This document shows positions 34,986 through 47,569 of a stretch of 64,000 nucleotides of DNA, in pieces. The notes under the pieces were generated by a model. That model searched no databases, was not told the DNA's origin, and saw only the letters and a list, made by a program, of their open reading frames with translations. Origin of the DNA: Timema cristinae (taxonomy: Eukaryota > Arthropoda > Insecta > Phasmatodea > Timematidae). The first letter of the stretch is position 1. Every line of letters starts with the position of its first letter. A program made the translations under genes and the position numbers. The stretch covers positions 54,053,846-54,117,845 of the forward strand of contig JBCFYV010009882.1 of the NCBI GenBank assembly GCA_039000515.1. Direction: 5' to 3'.

Positions 34986-36131
34986 CGCAAAATGTGTGTA
35001 ATAAACACACTTAAACCCTAGAACATGTACATAATACAGCCAATGGCAGTTAATTTATCACTATGAAAGGTTAAACCTACACTTTCACCTCTGCCAGGGT
35101 ATCGAACTCGAGACCTATGGCTCAGCATACCAATATATAGTTTTTTTCTCTTTTTAATAATCGGCTAAAGCAACAATATAATTTCCCCTGTTAATAATTA
35201 TACTACTATATACTTAAAACAGATTGTAACACTAGATATAACCTACCCCCATCTTAAAAGCATATAATTGACCAGCAAAGCGCAAAAACAATCACCTCTA
35301 AATTGAATTGCAATGCCATCTGTTATTTCGTTAAGTAACAAAGTTAACCTACAAGATGTTTTGGACTCTAAAGTTACTCTCATTGCTATCTGTTATTTCG
35401 CTAAGTAACCAAGATTACCTGCAAAATTTTTTCGGCTCTAAAGTGTTATTTTGATAAGTAACCAAGACTACCACACCACGCTAATGATTGAAGAAATCGA
35501 GTTTTAAATATGGTATTGGGGGAGAAAACATGTCTTAACAAAATTGGTAAAAATATCTATTGATGTTAGATTGGTAATGTTAATGGACAGAATTAAGTTT
35601 TTTATTAATAGAAATAATTTTGTTTTAGAATTAAATAAAGCAATTTTTTTCATTGAATATTATAATTAATTTAAATCCGTTACTGTTTACCAGCCTAAAG
35701 CTCGGGTCACTTTTTTATTCATAAAATGCGAATAACTTAAAGACTAGGGCAACTACAAATCAGGCCCGCTGTCTGTTATTTTATCAGACTGACATTTTTT
35801 AGCCGGGTCGGGAATCGAAACCGGAACTGATAGATAAGTATACAAACAAGCTAAGGTTGTGGTTTAATTTGATCCAATACATTGCAAACAAGGCTTAAGC
35901 AACAATTATAATTTTCTCTCTCTTTACTTGTTTGTAATAATAACCTTCTATACCTTGAATATAAGAGCTAATATTCTCGAAACGGTCAGCTGTTGAAATG
36001 TTTTGGTATACCAGCGAAACAACAGTGTTTTGGGAGGAAGAAAGGGCGTGGATAACTCTTGTGTAATAAGCTGTCTATTTCCAACCTGGTGGCTATAGTA
36101 TAGTTACTCGTAGATAAAGCTTAATTATAAT
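34986..36131. other. AT-rich Polinton interior with short repeats
   Basis: No gene. Near 35,318-35,470 a unit containing ATCTGTTATTTCG(T/C)TAAGTAAC recurs three times with 55-70 bp spacing. Box-B-like GGTATCGAACTCGAGACC near 35,097 hints at old tRNA-like sequence. Confidence 0.5.
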
Positions 36132-36434
36132 ATGGCAAACTTACATATCAGCCGGTATATCACGTCCAATTCACCTCAAACATTAGGGATTGAATTACCG
36201 CTAGCCTCGGTAGGGTTCTGGGGACTGAAAGCTGAAGGCAGCGTGAGGATGACGGCGGCACCATGCAGAGCACCGACTTATTTTAAAAGGTGTGTTGGTA
36301 CAGGGCCTATCGCTTCACTGCTTCCAAGACGCGGCGCCAGCATTGACAATTTTAAATCCCATGTGGTTACTTCGTGCTCCCTCAGGCCAGTGTCCAGCTC
36401 GTACGTAACCAATATTCTGAAATTAAATAAATAA
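36132..36434 (+). other. GC-richer open stretch, unrecognised
   Basis: A 100-codon frame opens on the plus strand, and an overlapping 64-codon frame opens on the minus strand (36,278-36,472). The plus translation includes PLASVGFWGLKAEGSVRM and a basic C-terminus. Higher GC content suggests former coding sequence of the Polinton, but I cannot say which strand, nor name a family. Confidence 0.25.
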
Positions 36435-37025
36435 ATATTGATTATGGTCGTGAGAGAAAAAACCACTGACAATTCTATAAAATCTATAGCAGGTCACTAA
36501 TTACCCATAGACCAGTCGCCATCTGCCAGGCAAATTCCACCCTCACTTAAAAGAGCTAAATCGTCCGGGCTATCCGGCGCTAGTGACGCTGCAGTTCGAA
36601 GAGGTGCATCATCTTCTCGACGGTCTGTCAAAGGAACAAATACCGCAGTACACCAAAGACGTAATAAGTAAAATTGTAACCATTAAAATATACAAAACGT
36701 TTTAAAACATTCCTAAATCCATCCACTTTTCCAGCGCGTCAAAATTCATTGTGATGTTTACTAGCAGCAATTATTAAATATAATGACCGCGTGTAATGAT
36801 TTCAAGGTATATTTATAGTCGCTTCAATGAGGTGTACCGCTGGTAAAGGTGGCGGCTTCTGATTGGTTAAAAGTATTTTCTCCACATTGGCGATTGCCCA
36901 AGATGAATAAATTAGCAGTTATGTACAGCTATCTGATATTCAAGCTAGTTCTCCCTCCGAGAATGGACGTCTTTCTCCGGTGCTGACTAGAGGGATCCTT
37001 GAAAGACTATCGGTCGTGTTTATTT
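36435..37025. other. Polinton interior, non-coding
   Basis: No feature recognised beyond short GC-rich patches (36,540-36,660). Confidence 0.4.
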
Positions 37026-37730
37026 TTCCAACAATGTAAATGCGGGTACACATCTTACGCTGTGATTGGAGGAGGTAGGAGTTCAAGTTCCTGCAAGGTC
37101 AACATTTGCTAATTACTTTTATAAACACAAACCCTATATTGTTGCGCCAAAAGTCCTGGGTTCTAATCCCTTATCCAGGTGTCAATGAAATATAACAGGA
37201 GTATGGATAAATAATAGCTTTGGGCGGTTTCACATTTCAACCCTGTGCAAATACTGTTACACTTTTCATATGGTCAAAATCAGCTTTTATCTCACTTTTG
37301 CTTGAAGAGCTTAGTTAAAATCCTTGTCCGCACCAATGTGGGTAAACATCTCGTACTATGACATAAGGAGATAGGGGTTCAAGTCCCTTAGAAGGCAACA
37401 AATACTAATTACTTCACATTTAAATCCCTGGCAAATGATCTTACACATTTCGCCTGGTCAAAATCAGCTCTTATCTCACGCTTGCTTGAAGAACTTTTTT
37501 CGAATCACCTTACACACAAATGTGGGTACATATCTCGTCCTGTGAGATAAGGAGGTAGGGGTTCATGTCCCTTAGAGGGCAACAAACGCTAATTACTTCA
37601 TATTTCAAAACCCTGGCAAATGCTGTTACACATTCCGCCTTGTAAAATCAGCTATTATCTCACGCTTGCTTGAAGAGCTTAGTTCGAATCCCTGTCATGC
37701 ATGTGTCCTGAGGCCGATCCTTGAGTAGCA
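37026..37730 (+). repeat. Tandem tRNA-like repeats in the Polinton
   Basis: A unit containing TGTGGGTACACATCTCGTCC, GGGGTTCAAGTCCCTTAGA, CTAATTACTTC and CTCACGCTTGCTTGAAGAGC is repeated (starts near 37,037, 37,334 and 37,515; partial at 37,824). Each has box-B-like GGTTCAAGTCC and AGTTCGAATCCC motifs, so it probably derives from tRNA-related SINE sequence amplified in place. Confidence 0.65.
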
Positions 37731-38234
37731 ATTTACCATCACAATGCATTTTATAACTGCATCTATGGTCGCATGGTCTAAGGTGTAATTAGACAGCCCG
37801 TGATAGAGTGATTGATGTTTGAAACATATGTGGGTACACATTCTACCTGGTTGACCGGCAAAATGTTGGGGGGTGCAGGAAGTACGGCCGTTCTAACAAT
37901 ATATTAGTTGTTATAAAGATTTCAGGGTTCGAATCCCGGTCTGCACGCCGTCTAAATGTCAGGCTCCTGGCTTGGAGGAAATAGAATCATTGGTCCCAGA
38001 GTGGGCACTTATAAAGCACATCTGAACCTGCGACATTCTGAAGACCACGACCAATGCGCCAAGCGGCCTTGGGGCTGGAGGAAGGAAATCAAATCTAAAC
38101 CAGTGACTTTAAGAAGGCCACGACCAATGTACCAAGGGGCCTTGGGGGTTCATGATTCTTCAACAAGGTCGTTGCCACCCTCTATCTAAAATTATAACAA
38201 GTTACTGTAGCGACAACTGACGACCCCCACTGAG
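37731..38234. other. Polinton subterminal region, right side
   Basis: It contains a tRNA A-box-like TGGTCGCATGGTCTAAGGTG (about 37,765) and box-B-like GGGTTCGAATCCCGG (37,925), which may be remnants of one tRNA-derived unit. A ~70-bp sequence is duplicated at about 38,035-38,085 and 38,100-38,150 (GACCACGACCAATG.., GGCCACGACCAATG..). Confidence 0.45.
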
Positions 38235-38852
38235 AAGGTTGGTTTGATGAAGTGTGGGGGAGGGGAGGGGTGAAGTGAAAGGCAGTCCAACAGTGTCTTG
38301 TGTGAGGGATCAGTCGGTGTCTTGTGTGAGGGATCAGTCGGTGTAACTTAGTTCGTTCATGGCGATGTAAGGAGGGTGGGGATTGAAGTAAATGTGAAAG
38401 TTGCCTTACGGCCGTGATACGCTGTCAGTTGCTCGGTGGTCATACTCTTCACTAAGTGGCCGGGCAGAGAAGATACTAGCGATGCTGTGGGTGGAGCGCT
38501 CAGCACCGTGGACTGCACGCTAATAAATAAATAAATAAAAAACTCCAACGCCACATCTATCCTAACCTCACATAAAATAACCAATGAATAAATATCCAAT
38601 TAGCACAAATAAAAAATGCTCACACATAAATAACCATTGAGCAGACATAAAAATTAATGAGCACAAATAAAAACATATGCGAAGAGAATAAACAAGTTTG
38701 GAATATTGTAAAGGGGGTCAGAAGGTGCCGAGGGGGTCAGCTGGAGGGAAGAAGATGGGGGAAACCAACAGCCAATCAAAGAGCGAGAGGCATGGTCACG
38801 TCATCAAATTCAGCCAATCAGTGAGCTGTTCCCAAACGCCGGGCCATCTACT
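38235..38852 (-). repeat. Right terminal inverted repeat of the Polinton
   Basis: Reverse complement of 27,853-28,310, with ~150 bp of extra sequence that includes a tandem duplication of CTTGTGTGAGGGATCAGTCG (38,297-38,345). It ends CCATCTACT at 38,852 next to the GTTGTT duplication. CCAAT-type motifs (AGCCAATCA twice) mirror the left end. Confidence 0.9.
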
Positions 38853-39109
38853 GTTGTTATATACTACACTAGCATGTAGTTGTTTCAATTAGTTTTGAAA
38901 ATGTAAAATACACCCACCCCATTACCATTTCGCCGACTCCAACTTTGAAATATAAGCTTTTAGAACTTATTTGAAGTAGTACTTATACTTGTTTGCCAAA
39001 TTTTATTGTTCTACCTCACCTAAAGTGATTTTTATATCTGTAGCTTCCACACCTCAATTTCCTGGAGAAATATTTCTATATTTCCCATATATGAACTTTT
39101 ATGGCATGG

Positions 39110-39725
39110 GGTAAAAAGGAGAAAACGATATAAAAAATGTAAAAATGTATAGCTTATAAATTTGTTTTTAAATTAAGGTGAAAGAAGGCAAGTAAAACGG
39201 CTAAAAGGTGTAAAACAGTTTAAAAGGATAAAAAGTGCATACAGGCCAATAAAACAAAAAGGGACAAAGGAGAAAAGAGGGTTTTACTTTAGGATGAAAA
39301 GATTAAAAAACTGTAAAAAGTGCAAAAGGGACATAAATAATACCCCTTTTATCCCATTTACCCTTTACCACTCGTTTACGTTTTTTGAACTATATGTGAT
39401 TTTTGCCTTTTTTGTCCTTTTTACTCTTTTTGAGCATCTTCCCTTTTTCCATTTTTTATGTCTTTAACTTTTATATCCTATTTGATACGATTTACTTTTT
39501 AACGCTTTGACCTTTTGGCACGTCTACTGTTTATATCCGTTTTACCTCTTTAACACTAATTGCCCTAATCACCTTTTAAGAATTTTTAAATTATTTGAGT
39601 TTTTTTTTACCTTATATACTTTTTAATTCTTTAATTCCTTTTTATAATTTAACCCCCTTTTCAATACCCCTTTTCAATAGATTAACTTTTTAGCCTTGTT
39701 GAACTTATTACACCTCTTTACATAA
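39110..39725. repeat. Purine/pyrimidine strand-switch minisatellite (left arm)
   Basis: The plus strand is rich in AAAAGG(N)3-5 units up to about 39,340, then switches to CCTTTT-type units (CCTTTTTAC, CTTTTTATC) to 39,725. The two halves are imperfectly complementary and could fold back. The counterpart in the right arm is at 60,415-61,440. Confidence 0.8.
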
Positions 39726-39779
39726 AGCTTTTCAATATTTCAATTATTAGATCAACTTCCAAATTGTTAAATATATTGA

Positions 39780-40345
39780 AGCATCAACTTATCCAAGTGG
39801 TCCTGAATAATTGTAGTTCATTTTTGACCTGAATCAGTTTACAAAAAGCTCATTCACAAACGGTGCTTGTGACAGGAGTCACGATAAAGTCTTTGGAAAT
39901 CTTGATAAATTGGGAAAATACATCTTCCACACCAATGCTCTTAAATCAGTCCTGAAAGTGCAAGGTTGTTGGAAAGTGTACTGAAATACACATATTATTA
40001 TTATTTTTTTTTTTTAAAAAACACCTTATTTCTTCTTTTAATTCCTTAAAAGAATGAACAAAACTTGATAGTACTGAAACCAGCTATGTTAATGTAAAAT
40101 TTAAACATATTATCTTCGGTTGTAACTTTTTTTTTTAATCGTTTGCCAGTACCTGGAAATAAGATATAGACACATTTACATGAATTTCATTTTTCTTTAT
40201 TACTGAAAAGTATTCGTTTTCCTAGCTGTCGTCTTATGATCGATGTACTGGTCATTGTTTAATTGATAGGATTTTTAATTAATTTCCTAAAATGTCTTTA
40301 AAGTTTTGCTGTAGGTCTCATCGAAGAAAGTATCATCAAACGCTG
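39780..40345 (-). pseudogene. hAT transposase C-terminal relic (left arm)
   Basis: On the minus strand FIKISKDFIVTPVTSTVCE is followed by a UGA and then AFCKLIQVKN. This matches the dimerisation-domain signature of hAT transposases (P-V-S/T-S-x-x-C-E-R-x-F). The stop replaces the expected Arg. The same stop is in the right-arm copy (60,199-60,440). Upstream sequence to 40,345 is shared by the two arms but too decayed to read. Confidence 0.65.
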
Positions 40346-40351
40346 TGATCT

Positions 40352-40846
40352 TGTGCCGAGTTCCTCGTACCTTATCTATGGGACCACGCGCAACGCGGTT
40401 GACCCTTTCCCCCTTCTTGCCATGCGTGGTTGGCTGCGCACGGCCTCGTCGCGCCCGGCACGTCGGGTTGCGTGGCTCGTCCACTCACTCTGGTTTTGGA
40501 ATAATGTCCATGCGCGTCGGCCGTTCATGTGCCGTTGGCTCTCGGTTCTGGGTTTGTTGAGAGTGAGTCGGAGTCTTTGCGATGTTATTACTCGCGGGAA
40601 CGGAGATGAGGTTTATCTTTTACCTACAGTTGTGTAATCGAACCAACCAAGGGGTAGAATTAGAGTCATGAATAAAGACATGTGTGACAACATCCTGAGT
40701 AATTTCTTCGTACAACCCCTTCATAGCGACTTGTGTATCGCACCCCAAGTCTGGTGCGCGAACCCCTAATATGGACAACGGTGAAATCGGGGCCTGGCAC
40801 ATTGTCTCCCAAAGCGTCGAAAGGGTCCATGAGAGGTGTGGGCACA
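40352..40846 (+). repeat. 5' LTR of the Ty3/gypsy element
   Basis: 495 bp, TGTGCCGAG...GGGCACA. It holds AATAAA at 40,671-40,676, a probable LTR polyadenylation signal. It is GC-rich compared with the host DNA. Open frames inside (40,345-40,889) are not genes, since the 3' LTR does not keep them. Confidence 0.93.
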
Positions 40847-42047
40847 GATGGTTGCAGACCGTGGTTTGTGTTTTCCCAACCGTTGTCACCGGTTGTCACT
40901 CGTCAGTAGTCCAACAGCCCACCCACTCGAATAAGCCTTCGGCAAAGTGAACGAAGCTGTCTCCTGGCGAGGTGAGAAGGATTTGACCCCCTTAAGAAGA
41001 TAGTACTCAATCCAACGGCGTAAATAATCGTTGTCATCGCCGCCATCTCCTAGAACTTCGGGAAATCTACGTACCAGCTAAGTTATCTTCGACTGTATAT
41101 TTTATCCAAAACTTTTTTTTTGTCTCAAATGGGACTCAATTAACTCTTAACAATATGGCTATGTTTGTTGTTTTTTGCTTACATTGGTACTATAGGGCAT
41201 GTTAACCGCCATTGTACTGTTTGACACTAGTCTTGGTGAAACTATTAATTTTAAAGCTTTCTATATCTTTACTATCAAACTTTAGCTAACTTTCAGTGTT
41301 ATTATGTTTATAGTTAACCAAACTGAAGGGAAAGCTTGGAATTGTGTCGTTCACGCAAATGTTTCTGATAATGTAGATGTGTTAAGACTATATTTTTGAA
41401 TAATTTATTTATATGAGTAATAAAAACGTAAGAGATAGTATTGTTTTGACGACTATGGACAAATATTGTTTGAATTAGTATAGTTTTATTTTCTATTTGA
41501 CATTTGGGGAGGGGCAACGCCATATGTGAGGATAGTATTGTTTACTAATATCTTAGTTAAAAATATGTACCGATCACTTTCGAGCAATGACAAGGTTTTG
41601 AATCAGGGAAGTTGACAACTTACCCAAGTTGAACCATTGGTTCTTGTTCGTTGTGAAGGCGGACGTGGCGCCATTTCAGAGACCGGCACGCCCCTATTGA
41701 AAGATGCGAGACACATTATAATGATTAATGTGCCTTATTTTACCTAGATTGGGTGGATACTAAAGGGGGAGCCAAATTTTGTGAGTGTTTTATTAATTTT
41801 GGGATATTATGTGTTGTTTGGTTTTGTGGTATCTAATCTTATTTGTGAATTGAAAAATAGAACATCCCGACCCTAGTCGATTGTTTAAGGATGAGTTGAT
41901 CTACGAATTGATAATTCGTGGTTCTAAACCAGAAAAAACCGTCGATCAATTAAGGTCATAACTCAGTGACGTATTTGACGTCGAGAATGACGAAACCGTT
42001 CTCTAGTGTAAATAGACAAAGTCCCCGCGTTTTCATTAGAAAAGTCC
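40847..42047. other. Ty3 leader region
   Basis: Between the 5' LTR and the gag frame. A tRNA primer-binding site is expected just after 40,846 (TGGTTGCAGACC lies 2 bp downstream) but I could not match it to a particular tRNA. Confidence 0.5.
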
Positions 42048-43140
42048 TTGCTCACAGATAGATTTAACAATTTGCAAACTATGATAGCTCAGTATGACAG
42101 ACCTGTACCGTCGGTTGAAAAGAAAATTCGCAGTACGTTCGGTCATTTGAAATCCCGCCTGTTTAGGTTATCACCGGAGTCGCCTGAGGAGGACACGAAG
42201 TTAGAGGAACTTAAACGATTTTGTGACGAGTTAGAAAATCAGATGAGCGTGGCTCTCAGAAAAGATACTAACATTAGAAAGGGAGAGCCCAACACACCAT
42301 TAGAAAACATAGGACGGGTAGAGGACCAATTACCATTACAGCGCGATTTATTAGAAATAAATATAGGACAAATTCCTAGGGGTGACGATCCTCAAGGAAA
42401 GAAAATCGTTCAAATTTTGAATTTAGTCCGCAAATGGAATGTGACGTTTGACCTTGGATCTAATCCCATATATTTCCTTGAAAAGAGAGGAGTTAAAAAA
42501 CGGCTACAAAGTAACCAACAGTGAAATGTTGACGGCACTGCCCGAGATATTTTTAGGTCAAAATTCACTTTGGATGCGTAACAATCACCACTACTGGACT
42601 ACATGGTGCAGGTTCGTTGATTATTTTCGATTGTGTTTTTTCCCAGCCAACTACGTAGATCAACCTAAAGGGATATTTTTTGGTCCGTTCAGGCACCTCT
42701 CGAACCAGTCAACGAATTATTATTTGTATCCAGACCCTTATCCGTAGGCAGCGGAGGGTGGGAGGGAGGGGAGATTTTCTGAATCACATACGGTATATCA
42801 CATTTATTCTAACTTGAAGCCCTCAATTAGGATTAACATAAGGAGGTACGAAGTAGAGACAGTTGCTCAGCTGCTGCAAGTGGCGATCCACTTCCAGCAA
42901 TGTAATGATGAGATTCGTGACTACAACAGGTGGGCCCAACCCAGTAGAAAGGAGGCTTGGATTGTAGGGGATCAGAGGAATGAGTGGCTGGGTACGAGTG
43001 GTAGAACTTTTGACCCAGGAAACGGCCTTGGAATTTACTGTAATCGTCAGAATAGAAGTAGCCATACACCCATAAATTTAAAGAAAATAATTTTTATAGA
43101 TGTAATTCCAAATTCCACCTAGCACGCAACTGCGACAAAC
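42048..43140 (+). pseudogene. Ty3 gag remnant
   Basis: The N-terminal part (158 codons) is mostly helical and charged. A frameshift near 42,450-42,500 continues into frames with WMRNNHHYWTTWC and, after a stop, VETVAQLLQVAIHFQQCND, typical of Gag capsid helices. A degenerate zinc knuckle (CNSKFHLARNC; the second Cys is gone) lies at 43,101-43,133, just before the protease. Gag would have formed the particle shell. Confidence 0.75.
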
Positions 43141-43163
43141 AATCCCGGTAGAATGGTTCGATC

Positions 43164-46100
43164 GTGTCGGGAGAGGCAGGTCCGTGGCGTGAGGGGAGAA
43201 AACTTAATCTCAGACGTGGGATTGAGTTTCCTCGCCAGATCGTCACTAATTGCCCTCCGCGTAATTCTGGGGAAACAATGTTGTTGGGAGACCCAGTCAA
43301 ACTTGGACCACTGAAAATAGTCGCCCTACTGGACACAGGCGCTTTAGATAACATTGTTTCGGAAGATCTTTTGGGGACTATTCGCACGCGTGGGTTAGTA
43401 AAGGACTCAGAGAGATGTGAAATAGATTATGTTACTGCTAGTCTTGAGAAATTTCGGGTGGTAACGAGAATAAAGGTCTCAGTGAAAATAGCAGGGTTGT
43501 ATTGGCAATTGTGGTTACTTGTCGCACCCAGATTGGTGATTCAAATGATCTTAGGACACAACTTTTTCCGGGGGATTAGGACCACCATTGACGTGTACTC
43601 TGGAACGATAATTTTTAAATCCCATCCAGGACTCCTAGTGGGACTGACACCCCTGTCTTGCCCTGACACTCCTGGCACCACCGTACTAGAAGAGAGACGC
43701 GATTATAGACCCGAGTTCAAGACAGTTTTGTCCGAGTATCCCTATGTGGTCTGCGACCGAATTGGTCACACTAATGTATTCTCTCACAGCATATAACTAG
43801 TCGACCACACCCTTGTTAGGTCAAAGGCCTACTTCTATGCCCCCCCTAAGCTCAAAATTTTGAAGGCGCATATTGAGAACTTGTTTGAGAAAGGAATAGT
43901 GAGAAGGTATAAAATCCCTTATGCTTCTCCCGCGTTCTTAGTAGGACGTCCCGGGCAGGAGACACGTATGGTCGTCGATTATCGTAAATTGAATAAGAAA
44001 ATACTGTACGAGGCGACCCCTTTGCACACCGTAGAAATGGTGTTTCAGTATTTAGGTCAGGCCCGTTATTACACAGTCATAGACCTTAAAAAAGATTACT
44101 GCCAAATCCCTTTAACTGAGGAATCTAAGCCGTATACGGCATTCATCACGCAATGTGGTCTCTTAGAGTTCAATCACGTCCCCTTTGGTGTGTCAACTGG
44201 GGCCCAAATACTATCACGGCTATTACATACCGTGTTCTCAGATATACAGTTTAAGTATAGCTTCAACTACTTAGATGACATGATTATCTATTCTAACAAT
44301 TTGGAGGATCATAAGAGACATGTTAGGGAAGTTTTGAACGAGTTAAGGGTGGCCAATTTGACAGTGAACCCGAAGAACCTAAGGTTGGCAGTTTCAGAGA
44401 TAAAGTATCTGGGTCACGTGGTATCTCACTAGGGGGTGTCTATAAACCCCGAGCGTATCCGACCTATTAAGGAGTTCCCCATCCTCATCAACCAAAAGAA
44501 AATTTCCAGATTTCTTGGCATGGTAAGTATTTTTGGAAGGTTCATTCCAAAATTGGCCAGTTTGGCAGAACCTTTGTACCTCTTAGAGAAAAAGGGAGTT
44601 CCGTTCGTTTGGTCTCCCGAGTGTTAGGCATCCTTTGACGCCTTTAAGCGTGCATTGTCTGGGCCCCCCGTATTAAAGATGGCCGATTTTTCTAAAAAGT
44701 TTGTTCTCCAAACTGATGCTTGTTCGACTGGATTGAGAGCCGTTTTTTGCCAAGAGACTGATGTGTTTCTTCAACCGATCACGTACGCTAGCAGTACTCT
44801 ACATCCTCATGAGGGTAACTATTCTTCCTTCAAGTTGGAGGCCCTCAGAATTGTGTACGCCACTGACCGGTTTAGAAAATATCTCGAACATCACCCGTTT
44901 GACTTATATACTGATAATTCGGCTCTCTCGTGATTGTTAAGACATCCTAGACAGATTGGGAAGATAGGACGCTGGGTGGAGAAGTTGCAGTCACTTAGAT
45001 TCGAGATTGCTCATGTTTCAGGGGCAAACAACCCGGTAGCCGATTCCTTGTCTCGCATGTTTGAGGAACCCAATGACCGTGGGAATGCAGGTCCTCAGGC
45101 GGTCCAGGCAGTTTTGGGCGTGTTGAGCAAAATCCCTGAAGAGTTTACCCCAATCGGAGAAGCTCAGAGAAAGGATCCGGAGTTGTCGAACCTGATTCAA
45201 TCTTGCTAGGACAAGTCTAATCCAGATTATCTTAAACTGCTTAACGGGTCTATTTTGATACGACCCACTTGCCGTGCAGGTTGGAAGATTTATGTTCCCC
45301 ATAGTTTGGCTAGGATGATATTTGCGTATTATCACGAGTCCCCAATGCGGGGACACTTAGGTGTGAACAAGACCATAGGCAAGATCTATTTGTATTTTTA
45401 TTGGAAAGAGATGAAAGCGGAAATCCGGGACTGGTTTAGAAAGTGTAAGGTGTGTCTTAGGGCTAAGCTTGCTAGGAATCGCCGATACGTGATGTTAAAT
45501 TCAGGAGTTTCTAGCTTACCGCTTGACAAAGTTTCTATCGATCTGTTCGGTCCCTTACCATGGTCACGGAAAGGACACAACGTTTTACTTACCCTAGTTG
45601 ATGGATTCTAAAGGTTTGTGTGGATGACGCTATTGAGGGTGGCAACTTCCCACTCGGTAGTTGACGCTCTTGATGCTACCTTGTCTCGCAACTTTGGGTA
45701 ACCTCATATCCTGGTGTCCGACAACGTGAGCCAATTTACATACAAAATATTTGAGGATATGTGTTTTAACAATGGTATGAAACATGTTACCACAATCCCT
45801 TACTATCCGCAATCTTTGAACGTGGAAAGGTTCCACTAGAACCTCAAGGCCACCTTGATTACCTTTCACCACGTCCACCATAAGGACTTGGATAGAAACA
45901 TAACGCCATTTCAAATAGCGTTTAATAGCGCTGTACATGGCAGTCACAGGAAGACCCCTTCCTCCTTGATGTTAGGTCATGACTTACTCTCCCCAATCAA
46001 CCTGAGGTGGGAAATACTCCCGGGCACCTTGGTGGATCAATATGACAGATGCATTGAGGCCGAGTGGGGGAAGCTTTATGCCAGCTGAAAAAAACTCAGA

Positions 46101-46344
46101 GCAAGGTAGCACGCAGGTACGACGCAGGGAGGTATCCGGTACCATACAAGGTTGAGGATAAAGTCGTATACGAATTACATAATTACAGTAGAGCGATTGA
46201 TGGCAAAACGGCAAAGTTGGAATACCGGTGGTCAGCTCCGATGATCATATCCTAATTGCTCGCTCCTGTTACGGTCCAATTAATGGATCCTGTCACTGGT
46301 CTGGCCACGCGTCGTGCCCATGTCACGCAACTAAAACATTGTCA
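43164..46344 (+). pseudogene. Ty3 pol remnant (PR-RT-RNH-IN)
   Basis: One plus-strand frame holds the whole polyprotein to about 46,060, interrupted by about ten stops. Then a shift occurs. The protease has ALLDTGALDN. RT has VVDYRKLNKK, FNHVPFGVSTGA and catalytic YLDDMIIYSN. RNase H has LQTDACSTG and YTDNSAL. Integrase has an HHCC finger (H...H ... CKVCLRAK) and the first catalytic Asp in DLFGPLP, the second in VSDNVSQF. The Glu region is degraded with a nearby stop (ERFH*). No chromodomain was recognised after the integrase. Not functional. Confidence 0.93.
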
Positions 46345-47054
46345 CTGACACCACGAGTGAACCATGTTGTTAAGTTCTCTTGTGGTTCATATATATGTTC
46401 TGCTTGAGGAAGAAAAGTGTTTCTTTATGAGCTGATGTTCGTTTCCGTATGTTGCATGTACCCCATATCTCAGCATAATGACACTAGGATGTGAAAGCTC
46501 TTTGCAAAGACGATACTAAGTGCTTCTAAGATAATACGTGGCATACTAGGAACTGAGTGATTTAAGAGTGAACAAAAGTTATAAGAACTTGATGTTGAGT
46601 TAATTGGATCTCTATGTTTTATTCCCCCCCCCCCCCCTTCGAAAATGTATTTACGATCGATTGCCAAATTTTTGTAGGGATAGCGATTGTATATATTGTT
46701 TAATCTGTTTGTTCCAATAATCATGTTATTTATACCTTAAGTCCTTTGAGGAATATTTTTATACATTGTTATTTAATATGTATACATATATATATATTTG
46801 ATGTAATCAATTCTGCTATTGTAATTCTAGGATAGGTAGTTAAACTTCAGCGCACGTGTGCTGAACTCTGGATGTCGTTAATTTTGAATTAGAGTTTATT
46901 TCACTGATGGTTGATAAGTCGCAGGTGTCTTGATTGTTATTATTTCGTCAGAATTGATATTGTTCTATGGGTCTTTCCTTGGTTGGTCCAGATTTTTGGG
47001 TTATAATTACTTTACTTTGGACACCTCATCTCCTCCCGCCCTGCCCTTAAGCTC
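46345..47054. other. Ty3 region between pol and the 3' LTR
   Basis: Non-coding. It contains a run of 14-15 C (about 46,625-46,639) and a short TA microsatellite (46,783-46,798). No env-like frame. Confidence 0.6.
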
Positions 47055-47064
47055 AAGGGAGGGA
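47055..47064 (+). promoter_or_regulatory. Polypurine tract of the Ty3 element
   Basis: AAGGGAGGGA lies 3 bp before the 3' LTR start, in the place of the plus-strand primer of LTR retrotransposons. Confidence 0.8.
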
Positions 47065-47067
47065 CTC

Positions 47068-47569
47068 TGTGCTGAGTTCCTCGTCCTCTACTTTTGGGAC
47101 CGCGCGCAGCGCAGTTTGCCCGTTCCCCCTTTCCCTTATTGCCGTGCGCGGTTGTCTGCGCATGGCCTCGTCACGCCCGGAACGTCGGGTTGCGTGGCTC
47201 GTCCACTCACTCTAGTTTTGGACTGATGTTAATGCGCGTCGGCCGTTCAAGAGCCGTTGGCTCTCGGTTCTGGGCTTGTTGAGAGCGAGTCGGGGTCTTT
47301 GCGATGTTATCTCTCGTGGGAACGGAGATGAGGTTTACCTTTTACATAAATGTGTGTAACCGAACCAACCAAAGGGTAGAATTTGAGTCCTGAATAAAGA
47401 CATGTGTGACAACTCCCTAAGTGATTTATTCGTACAACCCCTTCATAACTACTTGTTGTATCGCACCCCAAGTCTGGTGCACGAACCCCTAATATGGACA
47501 CCGGTGAAAACGGGGGCTGACACATTGTATCCTACAGTGTCGGAAGGGTCCACGAGAGGTGTGGGCACA
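47068..47569 (+). repeat. 3' LTR of the Ty3/gypsy element
   Basis: 502 bp, TGTGCTGAG...GGGCACA, collinear with the 5' LTR and with AATAAA at 47,393-47,398. Confidence 0.93.

Larger units (their letters stand above)
27847..38858. mobile_element. Polinton/Maverick element, 11,000 bp, 6-bp TSD
   Basis: The element runs 27,853-38,852. Both ends start 5'-AGTAGATG(A/G)CC(T/C)GGC, and GTTGTT directly abuts both sides (27847-27852 and 38853-38858). AG termini, long inverted repeats and a 6-bp target duplication are diagnostic of Polintons. The minus strand carries a protein-primed-type DNA polymerase B, a packaging-type ATPase and a small conserved protein. No integrase, protease or capsid gene was recognised and the genes are broken, so this copy is dead. 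The empty target site survives in the other arm at 61,756-61,761. Confidence 0.95.

Noticed and set aside
37026..37730. Possible CRISPR-like array
   Set aside because: Spacing is irregular, repeats are long and tRNA-like, and this is a eukaryotic transposon; no cas genes.
40345..40899. Overlapping open frames on both strands in a GC-rich segment
   Set aside because: They lie inside the 5' LTR of the Ty3 element and are not preserved in the 3' LTR.
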